A stretch of 26,910 nucleotides of DNA from CAZVAP01 sp964625125. GTDB lineage: Bacteria; Patescibacteriota; Gracilibacteria; Absconditabacterales; Absconditicoccaceae. The position numbers and the translations under genes were made by a program. Under the pieces are notes generated by a model. It saw only the letters and a program-made list of their open reading frames with translations. It was not told the origin of the DNA and did no database searches. This document shows positions 1 to 7,540 of this stretch, in pieces. The DNA lies in assembly GCA_964625125.1 (NCBI GenBank), contig CAZVAP010000007.1, positions 1 through 26,910 on the forward strand. Reading direction: 5' to 3'. Positions within the stretch are counted from its first letter, which is position 1. Every line of letters starts with the position of its first letter.

Positions 1-127
1 GCAAGTAACTATTGAAGATGCACAAAAAGCAGATGAAATATTTACAACATTGATGTGAACTGAAATAGCTCCAAGAAGAAACTTTATTCTTACTCATGCT
101 AAAAATATTAGAAATTTAGATATTTAA
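1..127 (+). CDS. gyrB: DNA gyrase subunit B, C-terminal end (partial)
   Basis: This is the last 41 codons of a type IIA topoisomerase B subunit; the reading frame begins at base 2 and the gene starts outside the window. The visible tail contains 'TLMGTEIAPRRNFILTHA' followed by 'NLDI' and TAA. This matches the conserved GyrB/ParE ending (LMGxxVxPRRxFIxxxAxxxxNLDI). The G of LMG is encoded by an in-frame TGA at 56-58. GyrB supplies the ATPase and TOPRIM domains of gyrase, which introduces negative supercoils. ParE has a very similar ending, but NLDI is the usual GyrB form. It is the first visible member of the rightward gene series, with 10 bases before the next start. Confidence 0.9.
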
Positions 128-137
128 TCTGAAAAAA

Positions 138-602
138 ATGCTAGAAAAACCCGAAAATATTTTAGATAAAAAACTTACCCAGTATAGAAAAAATCAAATA
201 TTGTCTAAGATGATACTTTCAAGTGAAGATGCTGAAGAAATTCTTAAGTCTGTAGAAACTAAATATAATTTAGAAGATTTTCATAATGAATTAAAATTAG
301 TTTTTGATGTATATTTTAGAAAGAAAACTAAGTTTTTTTGAGTGAAATCTTTTTTATTTAATTTTTGAAGTAAGGATATTAAAGAGCTTATTAAAATTAT
401 AGATTATTATTTTTTGAATTCATTGGATACTTTAATTAAAAAATATTCAGATTCACGTAGAAACAAATCAGCTTCTGGTGAAAAAAATATTGAGATGCAT
501 AAATTAATTTGTACTAAAAAAGAAAAATTTAAAAATCTAAAAAAAAGATTAAGAGGTATTTGTAATACAATTTCTATTGAAAAAGACGAAGAAATTCTTT
601 AA
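138..602 (+). CDS. hypothetical protein, 154 aa
   Basis: This open frame has 154 codons once the TGA triplets at about 339-341 and 366-368 are read as glycine; read with the standard code it breaks into short pieces. The protein is lysine-rich and predicted mostly helical, with no signal peptide and one mildly hydrophobic stretch (around 'FFGVKSFLFNFGS', residues 66-78). The C-terminal third is strongly basic ('KKEKFKNLKKRLRG'). It contains the only CGT arginine codon found in the window (456-458). It lies 10 bases after gyrB and 34 bases before efp, so it is probably co-transcribed. I do not recognise the family. The basic tail could suit nucleic-acid or ribosome binding, but that is only a guess. 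Confidence 0.7.
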
Positions 603-636
603 ATCAAGTTATATTTTATTCGTTAATTGTTTTGAA

Positions 637-1191
637 ATGAAAATTGATGTTTCAGAAGTTAAAAGATGAACAGTTTTAGAATTAGATGGAGGTTTGTGGA
701 AAGTATTAGATACTTCACATACTCATAAAGGTAGATGATCAGCTACATATTCTTTTAAAGTAAAAAATATTCAAACAGGTCAAGTTAAGGAAGTAACTTT
801 TAAGGCAGGTACAACATTGGATTCTGCTGAAATAAATTATAAAAATGGTCAATATTTATATAATACAGGTGATACATATACTTTTATGGAATTTGATACT
901 TCTGAATTATATGAATTGCCAGAAGAAATGGTAGATGATATTAAATTATATTTGAAAGAAAATATGGATGTATATTTAATGATGTATAATTGAAATGTAA
1001 TTGGAATAATTTTGCCAGATGTTGTTTCTTATAAAGTTGTTGATACAACTCCGGGTGTAAGATGAGATAGAGCTCAGGCATGAACTAAACCTGCTACTTT
1101 AGAAACTGGTCTTGTAGTGCAAGTTCCTTTACATATAGAAGTAGGGCAAGAAGTTAAAGTTAATACTCAAACAGGTCAAGTTACTAAATAG
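637..1191 (+). CDS. efp: Elongation factor P
   Basis: This 184-aa protein has the length and three-domain order of EF-P. An N-terminal KOW-like domain (1-64, beginning MKIDVSEVKRGTVLELDG) is followed by two OB-fold domains. The last OB fold carries the family signature 'GVRGDRAQAGTKPATLETG' near residues 145-165. EF-P binds between the P and E sites of the ribosome and relieves stalling at polyproline. The tip loop that enters the peptidyl-transferase region reads H-T-H-K-G-R33-G-S-A, so the usual modifiable lysine is an arginine. Arginine-type EF-Ps in proteobacteria are rhamnosylated by EarP, but no EarP is in this window. Several glycines are encoded by TGA. The start has no Shine-Dalgarno, only an A/T-rich leader. 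Confidence 0.95.
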
Positions 1192-1213
1192 TTTAGTTTA
1201 AACAAAAATAAAA

Positions 1214-1504
1214 ATGAAAATAGTTGATGTATTAAATCCCCAAGAATTAGAAGAAAAATTAGAAAAATATACAAAACAAGCATATGCTTCTGAAGAATAT
1301 TTAAGATGCAATAACCTTGTTAAACATCTTTTGAAAGTTAATCCTAAAAATAAAGTGTGATTATATTATAAATCTAAATTGACTCCTTCTTTATTGAAAA
1401 AAGCTAGGTATAAATGGGTATGATGGAAAGGGTTTAGACATTTATTGTTTGATGTTAAAACATATATTTTATTGTTAATCATATTTGTTATTTGAAGAAG
1501 GTAA
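1214..1504 (+). CDS. small membrane-anchored protein, 96 aa
   Basis: The 96-aa product starts with a soluble helical part ('MKIVDVLNPQELEEKLEKYT'). A helix pair follows ('SEEYLRCNNLVKHLLKVNPKN') that looks like one and a half TPR units. A basic linker leads to a C-terminal membrane helix ('TYILLLIIFVIG') ending in Arg-Arg. The layout, soluble N-terminus and single C-terminal anchor, suggests a tail-anchored protein facing the cytoplasm. It sits 22 bases after efp and 21 bases before another one-helix protein, in the same direction. Two glycines in the tail are TGA codons. The family is not recognised. The TPR-like part recalls the larger TPR protein encoded at 3287-4057. Confidence 0.7.
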
Positions 1505-1525
1505 TTTATTTTTTAAAGCAAATAT

Positions 1526-1765
1526 ATGAAGAAAAAATATGAAACTAGAAATAAAATTGTTAAATGGTTTACTATTTTAGTTATAGTAGCTTTTTTGGTT
1601 ACTTTAGTAGGAAGTTGAATAGTGGCTTTTATATCAACTAATCCTAAAAAAGAAGCTCAAAAAACTCAAATAATACAAACTTTAAATAAGCCTTTAGAAA
1701 AAGAAACTCAGGAAGTTAATAATCAAAATCAAAATCCTCCTGCTTTGATTGAAACTGGTAATTAG
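1526..1765 (+). CDS. single-pass membrane protein, 79 aa
   Basis: This small protein has a basic N-terminus (MKKKYETRNKIVKW), one strong hydrophobic helix at about residues 15-37, and a polar Asn/Gln/Glu/Lys-rich tail of about 40 residues. One glycine in the helix is an in-frame TGA. The charge distribution predicts the N-terminus inside and the hydrophilic tail outside. No catalytic motif is visible and I do not recognise the family. It lies between another one-helix protein and the UPF0173 hydrolase, all close together and codirectional. Bitopic proteins of this size often assist larger complexes, but nothing here says which. Confidence 0.65.
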
Positions 1766-1783
1766 TTTATTTTTAAAATTATT

Positions 1784-1795
1784 CTCTCATGAGAG
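1784..1795. repeat. 12-bp perfect palindrome spanning a start codon
   Basis: CTCTCATGAGAG is its own reverse complement, and the ATG of the downstream hydrolase (1789-1791) is its centre. It could be a chance palindrome, a protein-binding site or a very small hairpin over the start codon. The stem is only 4 bp if a 4-base loop is left. Confidence 0.35.
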
Positions 1796-2481
1796 TTATT
1801 TTTCATTGACATGCATTTATAGAGATTGAAAACTTGGATTATAGTATTTTAATTGATCCATTTATTACTTGAAATAGTTTGTGTGATATTTCATTAGATG
1901 CTATTTGTAGTAAAAATATTAAGGCTGTTATTGTAACTCATTGACATTCTGACCATATTTGAGATACAGTTGATATTGTTAGAAAAACAGGAGCTAAAGT
2001 AATTTCTACATTTGAAGTAATTCAATATTTTATTAAGTATCATCATCTTACAGCTGTTCATTCAATGCATATAGGTTGATATTATGATTTTGGTGATTTT
2101 GCTGTTAAATTTGTAAATGCAGTGCATTGATGATCTATTGGTCCAGAAATGTTACCATGAAAAGCTGCTTGAGTAGTAGTTTTTATGAATGATAAAAAAA
2201 TTTATCATGCTTGAGATACAGCTTTACATTATGATATGAAATTATTAGAAAAATTTGATATAGATGTTGCTTTTTTACCAATAGGAGATAATTTTACGAT
2301 GGGTATCGAAGATGCCTCAAAGGCAGTAGAATTTATTAAGCCTAAATTAGTTGTTCCTATGCATTATGATACTTTTGATGTTATTAAATCAGATCCTTAT
2401 AAATTTGCAGAAATTGTTAATATGTCTAATATCTCTACTTGTAAAGTATTATCTCCAGGTGAGTATTTAAGTTTTGATTAA
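1789..2481 (+). CDS. UPF0173 family metal-dependent hydrolase
   Basis: The 230-aa protein is a metallo-beta-lactamase-fold hydrolase of the UPF0173 (YtkL-like) family. The metal-binding motif HxHxDH is at residues 51-56 ('THGHSDHIGD'). Other family marks are an early 'FHGHAFIEIE', then 'DPFITGN', the 'YHAGDTALHYDM' segment with a conserved Asp, and the late 'VVPMHYDTF' histidine. Many of these glycines (H-G-H, A-G-D) are TGA codons, which makes the gene good evidence for UGA=Gly. Family members are about 225-230 aa, so it is full length. The physiological substrate of the family is unknown; a phosphodiesterase or related hydrolase role is usual for the fold. The start at 1789 lies within a 12-bp palindrome and fits the family N-terminus. 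Confidence 0.9.
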
Positions 2482-2485
2482 AAAA

Positions 2486-3277
2486 ATGTATATTCAAGAT
2501 TGGTTAACTTTGAAAGTAATTGAAGCAAAAGATGTATCTTTGCCTAAATTAAAAACTGGTGATAAAATTGTTTATGCTTCTAATTGAAAAAAATTTGTAT
2601 GAACATATATTTGATATAAATGTACGCCTGATTATACAGGTGATTTTTTGTATAAGTTAACTGATAAAAATTTACAAAAATTTTATGAGCTAGATAAAAA
2701 AGCAAAGTCTATTTTTGATAATATAAAAGATGATTTGAAATTTATTTTTCCTATGCTTAAGTTTATTACAGCTAAAATGAACTTTTCCTGAGATATGATT
2801 TATATTTATTTTTATTGAGAAACAAGAGTTGATTTTAGAGAATGGTTACCTGATTTAAGAAAATTAATATGAATGAAATTTTTTCTATATCAAGTTTGAG
2901 CTAGAGATAGAGTAAGACTTCATCCAAATGCAAAAAATATGATTTGAGATTGTGGACATACTTTATGTTGTACTAAAACTTTATGTAGGGTAGATACTAT
3001 AGAAACTAAAACTATTCACTTACAAAATTTACAAACTCAAGGTATTGATAGACAAAAAGGTGTTTGTTGAAAATTAAAATGTTGTTTAAAATTTGAAGAA
3101 AAAATTTATCTATCAGAATTAGAAAACTATCCAGAGGTGTGAACCTTGCTTGAAATTGAAGGTAAAAAGTATACTATAATTTGAATAAATGTATTATCTG
3201 GGTATGTGTTTGTTAAAGATGAAGAAGGTTATATTTCAAAATTTGAAAAATCTAAATTGGATGATTTACTTACTTAG
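2486..3277 (+). CDS. PSP1 domain protein, RicT-like
   Basis: This 263-aa protein carries a PSP1 C-terminal domain of the RicT (YaaT) type. The core shows 'RVDFREWLPDLRKLIGMKFFLY', then 'GARDRVRLHPNAKNMIGDCG', 'HTLCC', and later 'GVCGKLKCCLKFEE'. The paired cysteine clusters (CGxxLCC and CGKLKCC) match those that bind a 4Fe-4S cluster in RicT. In Bacillus, RicT works with RicA and RicF to promote RNase Y-dependent RNA maturation and other processes; neither partner is in this window. The N-terminal 80 residues and the C-terminal extension are less conserved. It starts 4 bases after the hydrolase and ends 9 bases before the TPR protein. Glycines in both cysteine motifs are partly TGA-coded. Confidence 0.88.
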
Positions 3278-3286
3278 TTTTTAAAA

Positions 3287-4057
3287 ATGTTGGTATATGA
3301 AATATATTTGTTTTTTTTTCTTACTGGAGTTTTAGTTTTAATGTTATTTAATAAATTTTTTTATTTTTTATTAAAGCCTTTTATTTTAATTTTTGATTAT
3401 TTTAAATGATTTTATTATAAAGCAACAAGTTTAAACAAAATTAAAGCTGTTGTTTTAGAAGAAAATAGTGATAAGCCTAAAGAGGAACTTGTGGAAAATA
3501 AAGTAGAAATTGATAAATCCAAATTAGATAGACTTTTTTTACAGGTTCAATATTTTAGAGAAAAGTGAGATTTAGATAAATTAGAACAAAAATTAGTGGA
3601 GATTTTAGCTTTGGATGAAAATAATATTAAAGCTTTAGAGATGTTATCAAATTTATATATTAATTTATGAAAAGAAAAAAAAGCTTTTCCCTTATTGAAG
3701 AAACTTATCCAATTGGATATGGAAAATGATAATGCAATATGGAATTTAGCAAAAATTTATTTAAATTTAGGTGATCCACAAACTGCAGAAATTTTAATTA
3801 AAAAGGCTATCTCAATTAATCCAAATAATCATAGGTATTATGTAACTTATGCTGATATACTATATAATTTAGGTAAACCAGAAGAAGCTATTGATGCAAT
3901 ACAAAAAGTATTACAGATAAAGCCTAATAATGTACTTTATATGGATGCTTTAGCTACATTATATGAGGAAATTTGAGAAGATAGAAAAGCTAAAGCTATA
4001 TGGCTGGAAATATTAGAAATAGAACCTGAATATGAGAAAGCTAAAGAAAAATTATAA
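3287..4057 (+). CDS. membrane-anchored TPR protein
   Basis: The 256-aa protein begins with a strong hydrophobic helix (residues about 4-38, possibly two close segments), then a basic and acidic linker. Tandem tetratricopeptide repeats follow from about residue 85 to the end. The repeats show the usual W/L-G-Y/A-P spacing, for example 'AIWNLAKIYLNLGDPQTAEI', 'YYVTYADILYNLGKPEEAID' and 'YMDALATLYEEIGEDRKAKA'. TPRs are protein-interaction scaffolds. With a membrane anchor next to mraY, a role in organising envelope assembly is possible but not shown. A gap of 21 bases separates it from mraY. It resembles the layout of cytoplasm-facing TPR proteins such as LapB, though no rubredoxin-type cysteines are present. 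Confidence 0.85.
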
Positions 4058-4078
4058 TTTAACAAATAAAAAAAAGAA

Positions 4079-5128
4079 ATGTTAGATAAGTTAAATTATA
4101 TCTTAATATGAGGTATTGTTGCTTTTTTTATAAGTTTTATACTTTATCCATTTTACATTAATTTATTAAAAAAGTTAAAAGCAGGAAAAACTTTGAGGGA
4201 TGATGCAACTTCAGGTGGTAAAGCAAAAATCTTTAATTCCTTACATGCTAAAAAAGCTTGAACTCCTACTATGTGAGGAGCATTAATTTTAATTGTGGTT
4301 TTTTTAATTGTTATCTTGAGTGTTATTTTAAAAAAATTAGGTTATTTTAATTATTCTTTATTAGAAAGGAAAGAAACTTATATATTATTGTTTGCTTTTT
4401 TTTCTATGGGTATTTTGGGTCTTATTGATGATTTTTTGAATATTAAGTGAGTATGAAAAGTTAAATGATTAACAGCTAAAATGAAACTTGTATGGATGTT
4501 TTTGTTTTCTGCTTTTATCTCATATTGGATGTTTTTTAAGCTAGGTATTGATTATGTAATATTATGGCACGAAAAAATTCACTTGTGATGGTTTTATTTA
4601 CTTTTTACTTTTTTCTTTACATTAACATTAGTAAATGCTGTAAATATTACTGATTGATTAGATGGTTTGGCTTGATGAATTGTAGTAATAATTTTGTTTG
4701 TTTTATGAGTTATGACTTTTTTTCAGAAATGGTACTTGGCTACAGCTTTATTGTCTATTGTAGCTTCTAGTTTAGTTGCCTTTCTATGGTATAATATTAA
4801 TCCAGCTAAAATTTTTATGGGTGATTCTTGAGCATTGGCTTTATGAGGTTTAATAGCATCAGTTATTTATCTTTTATGAATTAAATTAGGTATATGGATT
4901 ATTGTGATACCTTTGTTATTGATTTTATTTGTTGAGTTGGGTAGTAGTTTTATTCAAATTTTAGGTAAAAGAATTTTAAAAAGAAAGATATTTGATATTG
5001 CTCCTTTTCATCATAATTTAGAGTATAGGTGATATAAAGAATATACAATTGTTATGAAATTTTGGCTTATTCAGTCAATTTTAGCTGTAATTTCTTTGGT
5101 AATTTTCTTTTATCAGATTAAAAGTTAA
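4079..5128 (+). CDS. mraY: Phospho-N-acetylmuramoyl-pentapeptide-transferase
   Basis: MraY transfers phospho-MurNAc-pentapeptide from UDP to undecaprenyl phosphate at the inner membrane, making lipid I for peptidoglycan. The 349-aa protein has about ten membrane helices. Family motifs are 'KKAGTPTMGG' near residue 60, 'GLIDDFLN' with the Asp pair D117/D118, and 'NAVNITDGLDGLAGG' with N189, D192 and D195. 'FMGDSGALALGG' and a cytoplasmic 'APFHHNLEYRG' loop follow. The usual HHH of that last loop reads His-His-Asn, an unusual change. At least seven conserved glycines are TGA, three of them inside NITDGLDGLAGG, the clearest recoding evidence in the window. It lies 21 bases after the TPR gene and one base before the chorismate mutase. 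Other mur genes are not nearby. Confidence 0.96.
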
Positions 5129-5129
5129 A

Positions 5130-5384
5130 ATGTTAGACTTTTATAGAAAACAAATAGATGAAGTAGATAAGCAAATTATTCAGCTTTTAGCAAAAAGATT
5201 TGAGATTGTTAAAAAAATTTGAGAATGGAAAAAAGAAAATAATCTTTCTCCTTTACAACCTGGAAGATGGAAAAAAGTCTTAGAATCAAGAAAAAACTTA
5301 GCTAAACAATATTGAATAAATCCAGACTTAATAGAAAAAATTTGGGATTTAATTCACAAAGAAGCTTTGAATATAGAAAAATAA
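5130..5384 (+). CDS. Chorismate mutase, AroQ type, short
   Basis: This 84-aa all-helical protein has the type II chorismate mutase pattern: 'YRKQIDEVDKQIIQLLAKRF', then 'IVKKIGEWKKENN', 'LQPGRWKKVLESR' and a third helix ending 'WDLIHKEALN'. AroQ enzymes convert chorismate to prephenate, and the active site uses Arg and Lys from helices 1 and 2 (here R6, R22 and a lysine of GEWKKE). In the second loop the common D-x-x-R-E reads Q-P-G-R-W, so a usual acidic catalytic position is Trp (real TGG). Activity could be altered. Only one base separates it from mraY, so the two are translationally coupled. No other aromatic-pathway gene is in the window, which is odd for a reduced genome. Confidence 0.82.
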
Positions 5385-5406
5385 TTTATCTTTTTATTGT
5401 TTTTTA

Positions 5407-6138
5407 ATGGCAAAATTAATTAATTTTTTAACTAAACTAATTATTTGATTTTTTATAGTATTAACCTTTGTTTTTTTGTATTTTTCTTTGTTTGATAAAC
5501 AGATAATATTGAATGCTTTGGATTATATGAAACATTTTGTTTCGCAGTTATGATATTGGAATTATTTGATTATTTTAGTATTTGGTTTTATTGAGTCTTT
5601 TCCTTTAGTTTGAATTTCAGTTCCTTGACAAACTGTTTTGTTGATTATAGCAGGTTTTCTGGGGTATTCTCATATGTATTTAGCAATGTTTTGTGCTGCC
5701 TTAGGAGCAATTTTATGAAATTTTTTTGGTTATTTGTTGGGTAAAAAGTATTGAGATAGTTTTTTTGATAAATATGGAAAATTTATTTGAGTTACTAATA
5801 CAGATATAAAATATGTAAAAAAATGAATGAATAAATACTGATGGTTATTGGTAGTTTGAGGTAAGTTTCATAATATGTTTAGGGCTTTTGTTCCTTTTAT
5901 AGCTGGTAGTGCAAAAATTGGTGATTTAAAATTTGCTATTTTAAATTTTATAGGTTCTGTTCTTCGGGCTGTAGTTATGGTGTTTGTATGAATTTATTTT
6001 GTAGATAATGCAGAAAAGATTTTAGCTAATATATGAAAAATATTACTTGTAATTGCAGTAGTAATACTAGCTTACACTTGGTATTTTCATAAGGATGAAT
6101 TTAAAAAATATTTAGAAGAAAAACAAAAAGATCTATAA
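5407..6138 (+). CDS. DedA family membrane protein
   Basis: The 243-aa polytopic protein belongs to the DedA/VTT family, whose members help recycle lipid carriers (undecaprenyl phosphate or phospholipids) across the inner membrane. Visible marks are the re-entrant motif 'FGFIESFPLVGISVPGQT' (usual E-x(4)-P-x-P-G-E), then 'GAILGNFFGYLLGKKYG', and 'FRAFVPFIAGSAKI' (usual R-x-[VI]-P-x-x-AG). The last is followed by 'NFIGSVL-x-AVVMVFVG'. The x is codon 187, CGG at 5965-5967; family members usually have Trp there (iGalxWa), which supports CGG=Trp. Glu of the PGE motif is Gln. It follows the chorismate mutase by 22 bases and ends the rightward group before a new promoter. Confidence 0.9.
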
Positions 6139-6145
6139 TAATTTT

Positions 6146-6173
6146 TTGACAAAATTAAAAATGTCAATATAAT
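6146..6173 (+). promoter_or_regulatory. strong sigma-70-type promoter for the 112-aa gene
   Basis: TTGACA (6146-6151) and TATAAT (6168-6173) are both perfect consensus boxes with a 16-bp spacer. The start codon of the next gene is 40 bases past the -10 box. The -35 hexamer is also the left arm of an inverted repeat TTGACA-N10-TGTCAA (6146-6167) that fills the spacer, which could be an operator. Confidence 0.75.
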
Positions 6174-6191
6174 AAATTCAACATTGAATTT
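6174..6191. repeat. 8-bp inverted repeat at the transcription start (possible operator)
   Basis: AAATTCAA - CA - TTGAATTT begins immediately after the -10 box, so it would cover the transcription start site. With the TTGACA/TGTCAA repeat just upstream it gives two palindromes over one promoter. This is a plausible repressor-binding arrangement, although A/T-rich palindromes also arise by chance. Confidence 0.5.
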
Positions 6192-6212
6192 ACATATATA
6201 AACAAAAACAAA

Positions 6213-6551
6213 ATGTGAATTGAAAATATATCTTTTGAATCAAATAATATTAATGAAAAAAAAAGTAATATGGAAAGTGAGCTTTCTAAGTTGCTAAATA
6301 GTGTAAAAATTCCAGATACAGAAAAGCAAAATTATGAAAATGATTCATCAAATCTGGATAAGCAAAAAGAAAGTGAAATTAGTGAAGTTGTTAATACAAC
6401 AAAGACAGAGTTAGCATCTTTAAAAAATGAGGTTTTAGTAGCTAATAATATAGATTATTCTAATTTTGAAGTAGTTAAAACGAAAACACAACAAGCATTA
6501 TTGAGAAAAGCTGCAGAATTATGAACTTTAGATGAGAGTGAAGTTGCTTAA
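6213..6551 (+). CDS. small hypothetical protein, 112 aa, own promoter
   Basis: The 112-aa protein is hydrophilic, rich in Ser, Asn, Glu and Lys, and predicted largely helical or disordered, with no membrane helix or Cys. The second codon is TGA (Gly). A more helical C-terminal part reads 'FEVVKTKTQQALLRKAAELG'. It has an isolated transcription unit with a perfect-consensus promoter and two palindromes upstream. An intrinsic terminator lies downstream inside the opposite gene (6793-6820). Its TAA overlaps the TAA of the convergent gene by four bases (6548-6551). The strong promoter suggests high or switchable expression. Family not recognised; a small regulator, chaperone or secreted effector are all possible. 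Confidence 0.72.
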
Positions 6552-6910
6552 ATTGTATAGGTATTTTCTAATTTATTTTCATGTATTAGGTTGGTATATT
6601 TCTTATCAAAAATAAATATTAGGTTCTTTTTCTTACTAGAAGGTAAATGTTTTACATAATATATTCCATCAAAGGGAGTAGAAACAGGATAAGTATATTG
6701 ATAATTTGTTTTTCAAGGCTCATTAATTAAAAAGAAGGTTTCTAAATCAATCTTCTTATTTACTAATAGCCAAAAATAATATAAAATTTCTGCCTGTGAT
6801 GTAAAAATCACAGGTTTTTTGTTTTCTTTTTCTATAATTTTTCATATTTTAATTATGTTTTTATTTGAAATATCATTGATATAAAGCCATTTTTCAAGGT
6901 ATTCAATCAT
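6548..6910 (-). CDS. hypothetical protein, 120 aa
   Basis: Reading leftward from ATG at 6910, 120 codons are open with two TGA glycines. The protein has a mixed alpha/beta look with several aromatic-rich strands ('AEILYYFWLLV', 'YQYTYPVSTPFDGIYYV', 'NLIFIFDKKYTNLI'). No signal peptide or known motif is visible. It is the last gene of the leftward group, 10 bases after the PH-like protein, and overlaps the opposite 112-aa gene tail to tail by four bases. The coding sequence for 'KKPVIFTSQ' contains the rightward terminator of that opposite gene. I do not recognise a family. Confidence 0.65.
6793..6820 (+). terminator. rightward intrinsic terminator inside an opposite gene
   Basis: CCTGTGAT - GTAAAA - ATCACAGG is followed by six T on the + strand. 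The 8-bp perfect stem and T-tract are a textbook Rho-independent terminator for the 6213-6551 transcript. It lies wholly within the coding sequence of the leftward 120-aa gene. Confidence 0.8.
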
Positions 6911-6920
6911 TTTATTTTTT

Positions 6921-7517
6921 TTATTCAGATAAATCTTCTTCCTCTTCCTCTTCTTCTTTAATTATTTCAATCATCTTCATTTTTAAGTTTTCTGGGTCAT
7001 CTACAAAAGAGAAGTTAATTTCTCATTCTCCTTGTTCATCTCATTCTGATAATACAGTAATATTTCCAAAATTAAAAATACTTCTAATTAAGCCAGATTT
7101 TGTTACTGTAATAGTTTTTATTTTTTCAGTATCTATAGTTCTTCATTTTCTTGTAAGTATTCATTCTTGATTGTAATAAATTAGTTCATTAGGAGTTACT
7201 ATTACAAAATCTAGTTTATAGTCAATGTATTTTTTTAAAATTTTTAATCCTAAGGGTAAAAATATAACTAAAAACACGATAAGTCATACAACCCAATATA
7301 CGGTTATAAAATCATTTTCTATAAATTTTGAAAGGTATATTAATATTCCTATATACAATATGGCAGCAATAAAAGTTAAAACTGCTGGTAAAATTACTAA
7401 AAAGTAGTAAAAAAATTTTCCATGTTGGATTATTAAGACTTTATCATTGAATATATTTTTTTCTTTTTCTAATATTTTTTCTTTGAACTCTGTATCAAAT
7501 GTTGAAAAAATTTTCAT
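6921..7517 (-). CDS. membrane protein with bacterial PH-like domain
   Basis: The 198-aa protein has a cytoplasmic N-terminal part (1-33), two membrane helices (about 34-66 and 74-92) and then a beta-rich domain of about 70 residues. It ends in a poly-acidic tail with ten Glu/Asp (residues about 184-198). The beta domain ('LDFVIVTPNELIYYNQEGIL', then 'TIDTEKIKTITVTKSGLI' and 'IFNFGNITVLSEG') follows the bPH2/YdbS-like pattern. In that pattern a membrane helix pair precedes strands, with the 'i.l.kI..v.....g.....fG.i.i' signature. Such proteins sit at the inner membrane and their ligands are mostly unknown. Glycines in the second half are often TGA. It lies 23 bases downstream of the exporter in the same leftward group. 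The domain call rests on pattern only. Confidence 0.75.
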
Positions 7518-7540
7518 TTTTAATTATAAACTTTATAAAA

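Noticed and set aside
138..602. Two separate short genes or a pseudogene split by stops
   Set aside because: The only interruptions are TGA; the same frame continues, and TGA is glycine throughout the window.
4655..4678. Selenocysteine at in-frame TGA
   Set aside because: TGA occurs many times per gene and at glycine positions, with no sign of SECIS hairpins.
5130..5384. Aromatic amino acid operon
   Set aside because: Only a lone chorismate mutase is present; neighbours are mraY and dedA.
7225..7407. Rightward 60-aa frame
   Set aside because: It lies inside the leftward PH-like protein gene, has no motif and is explained as an antisense shadow.
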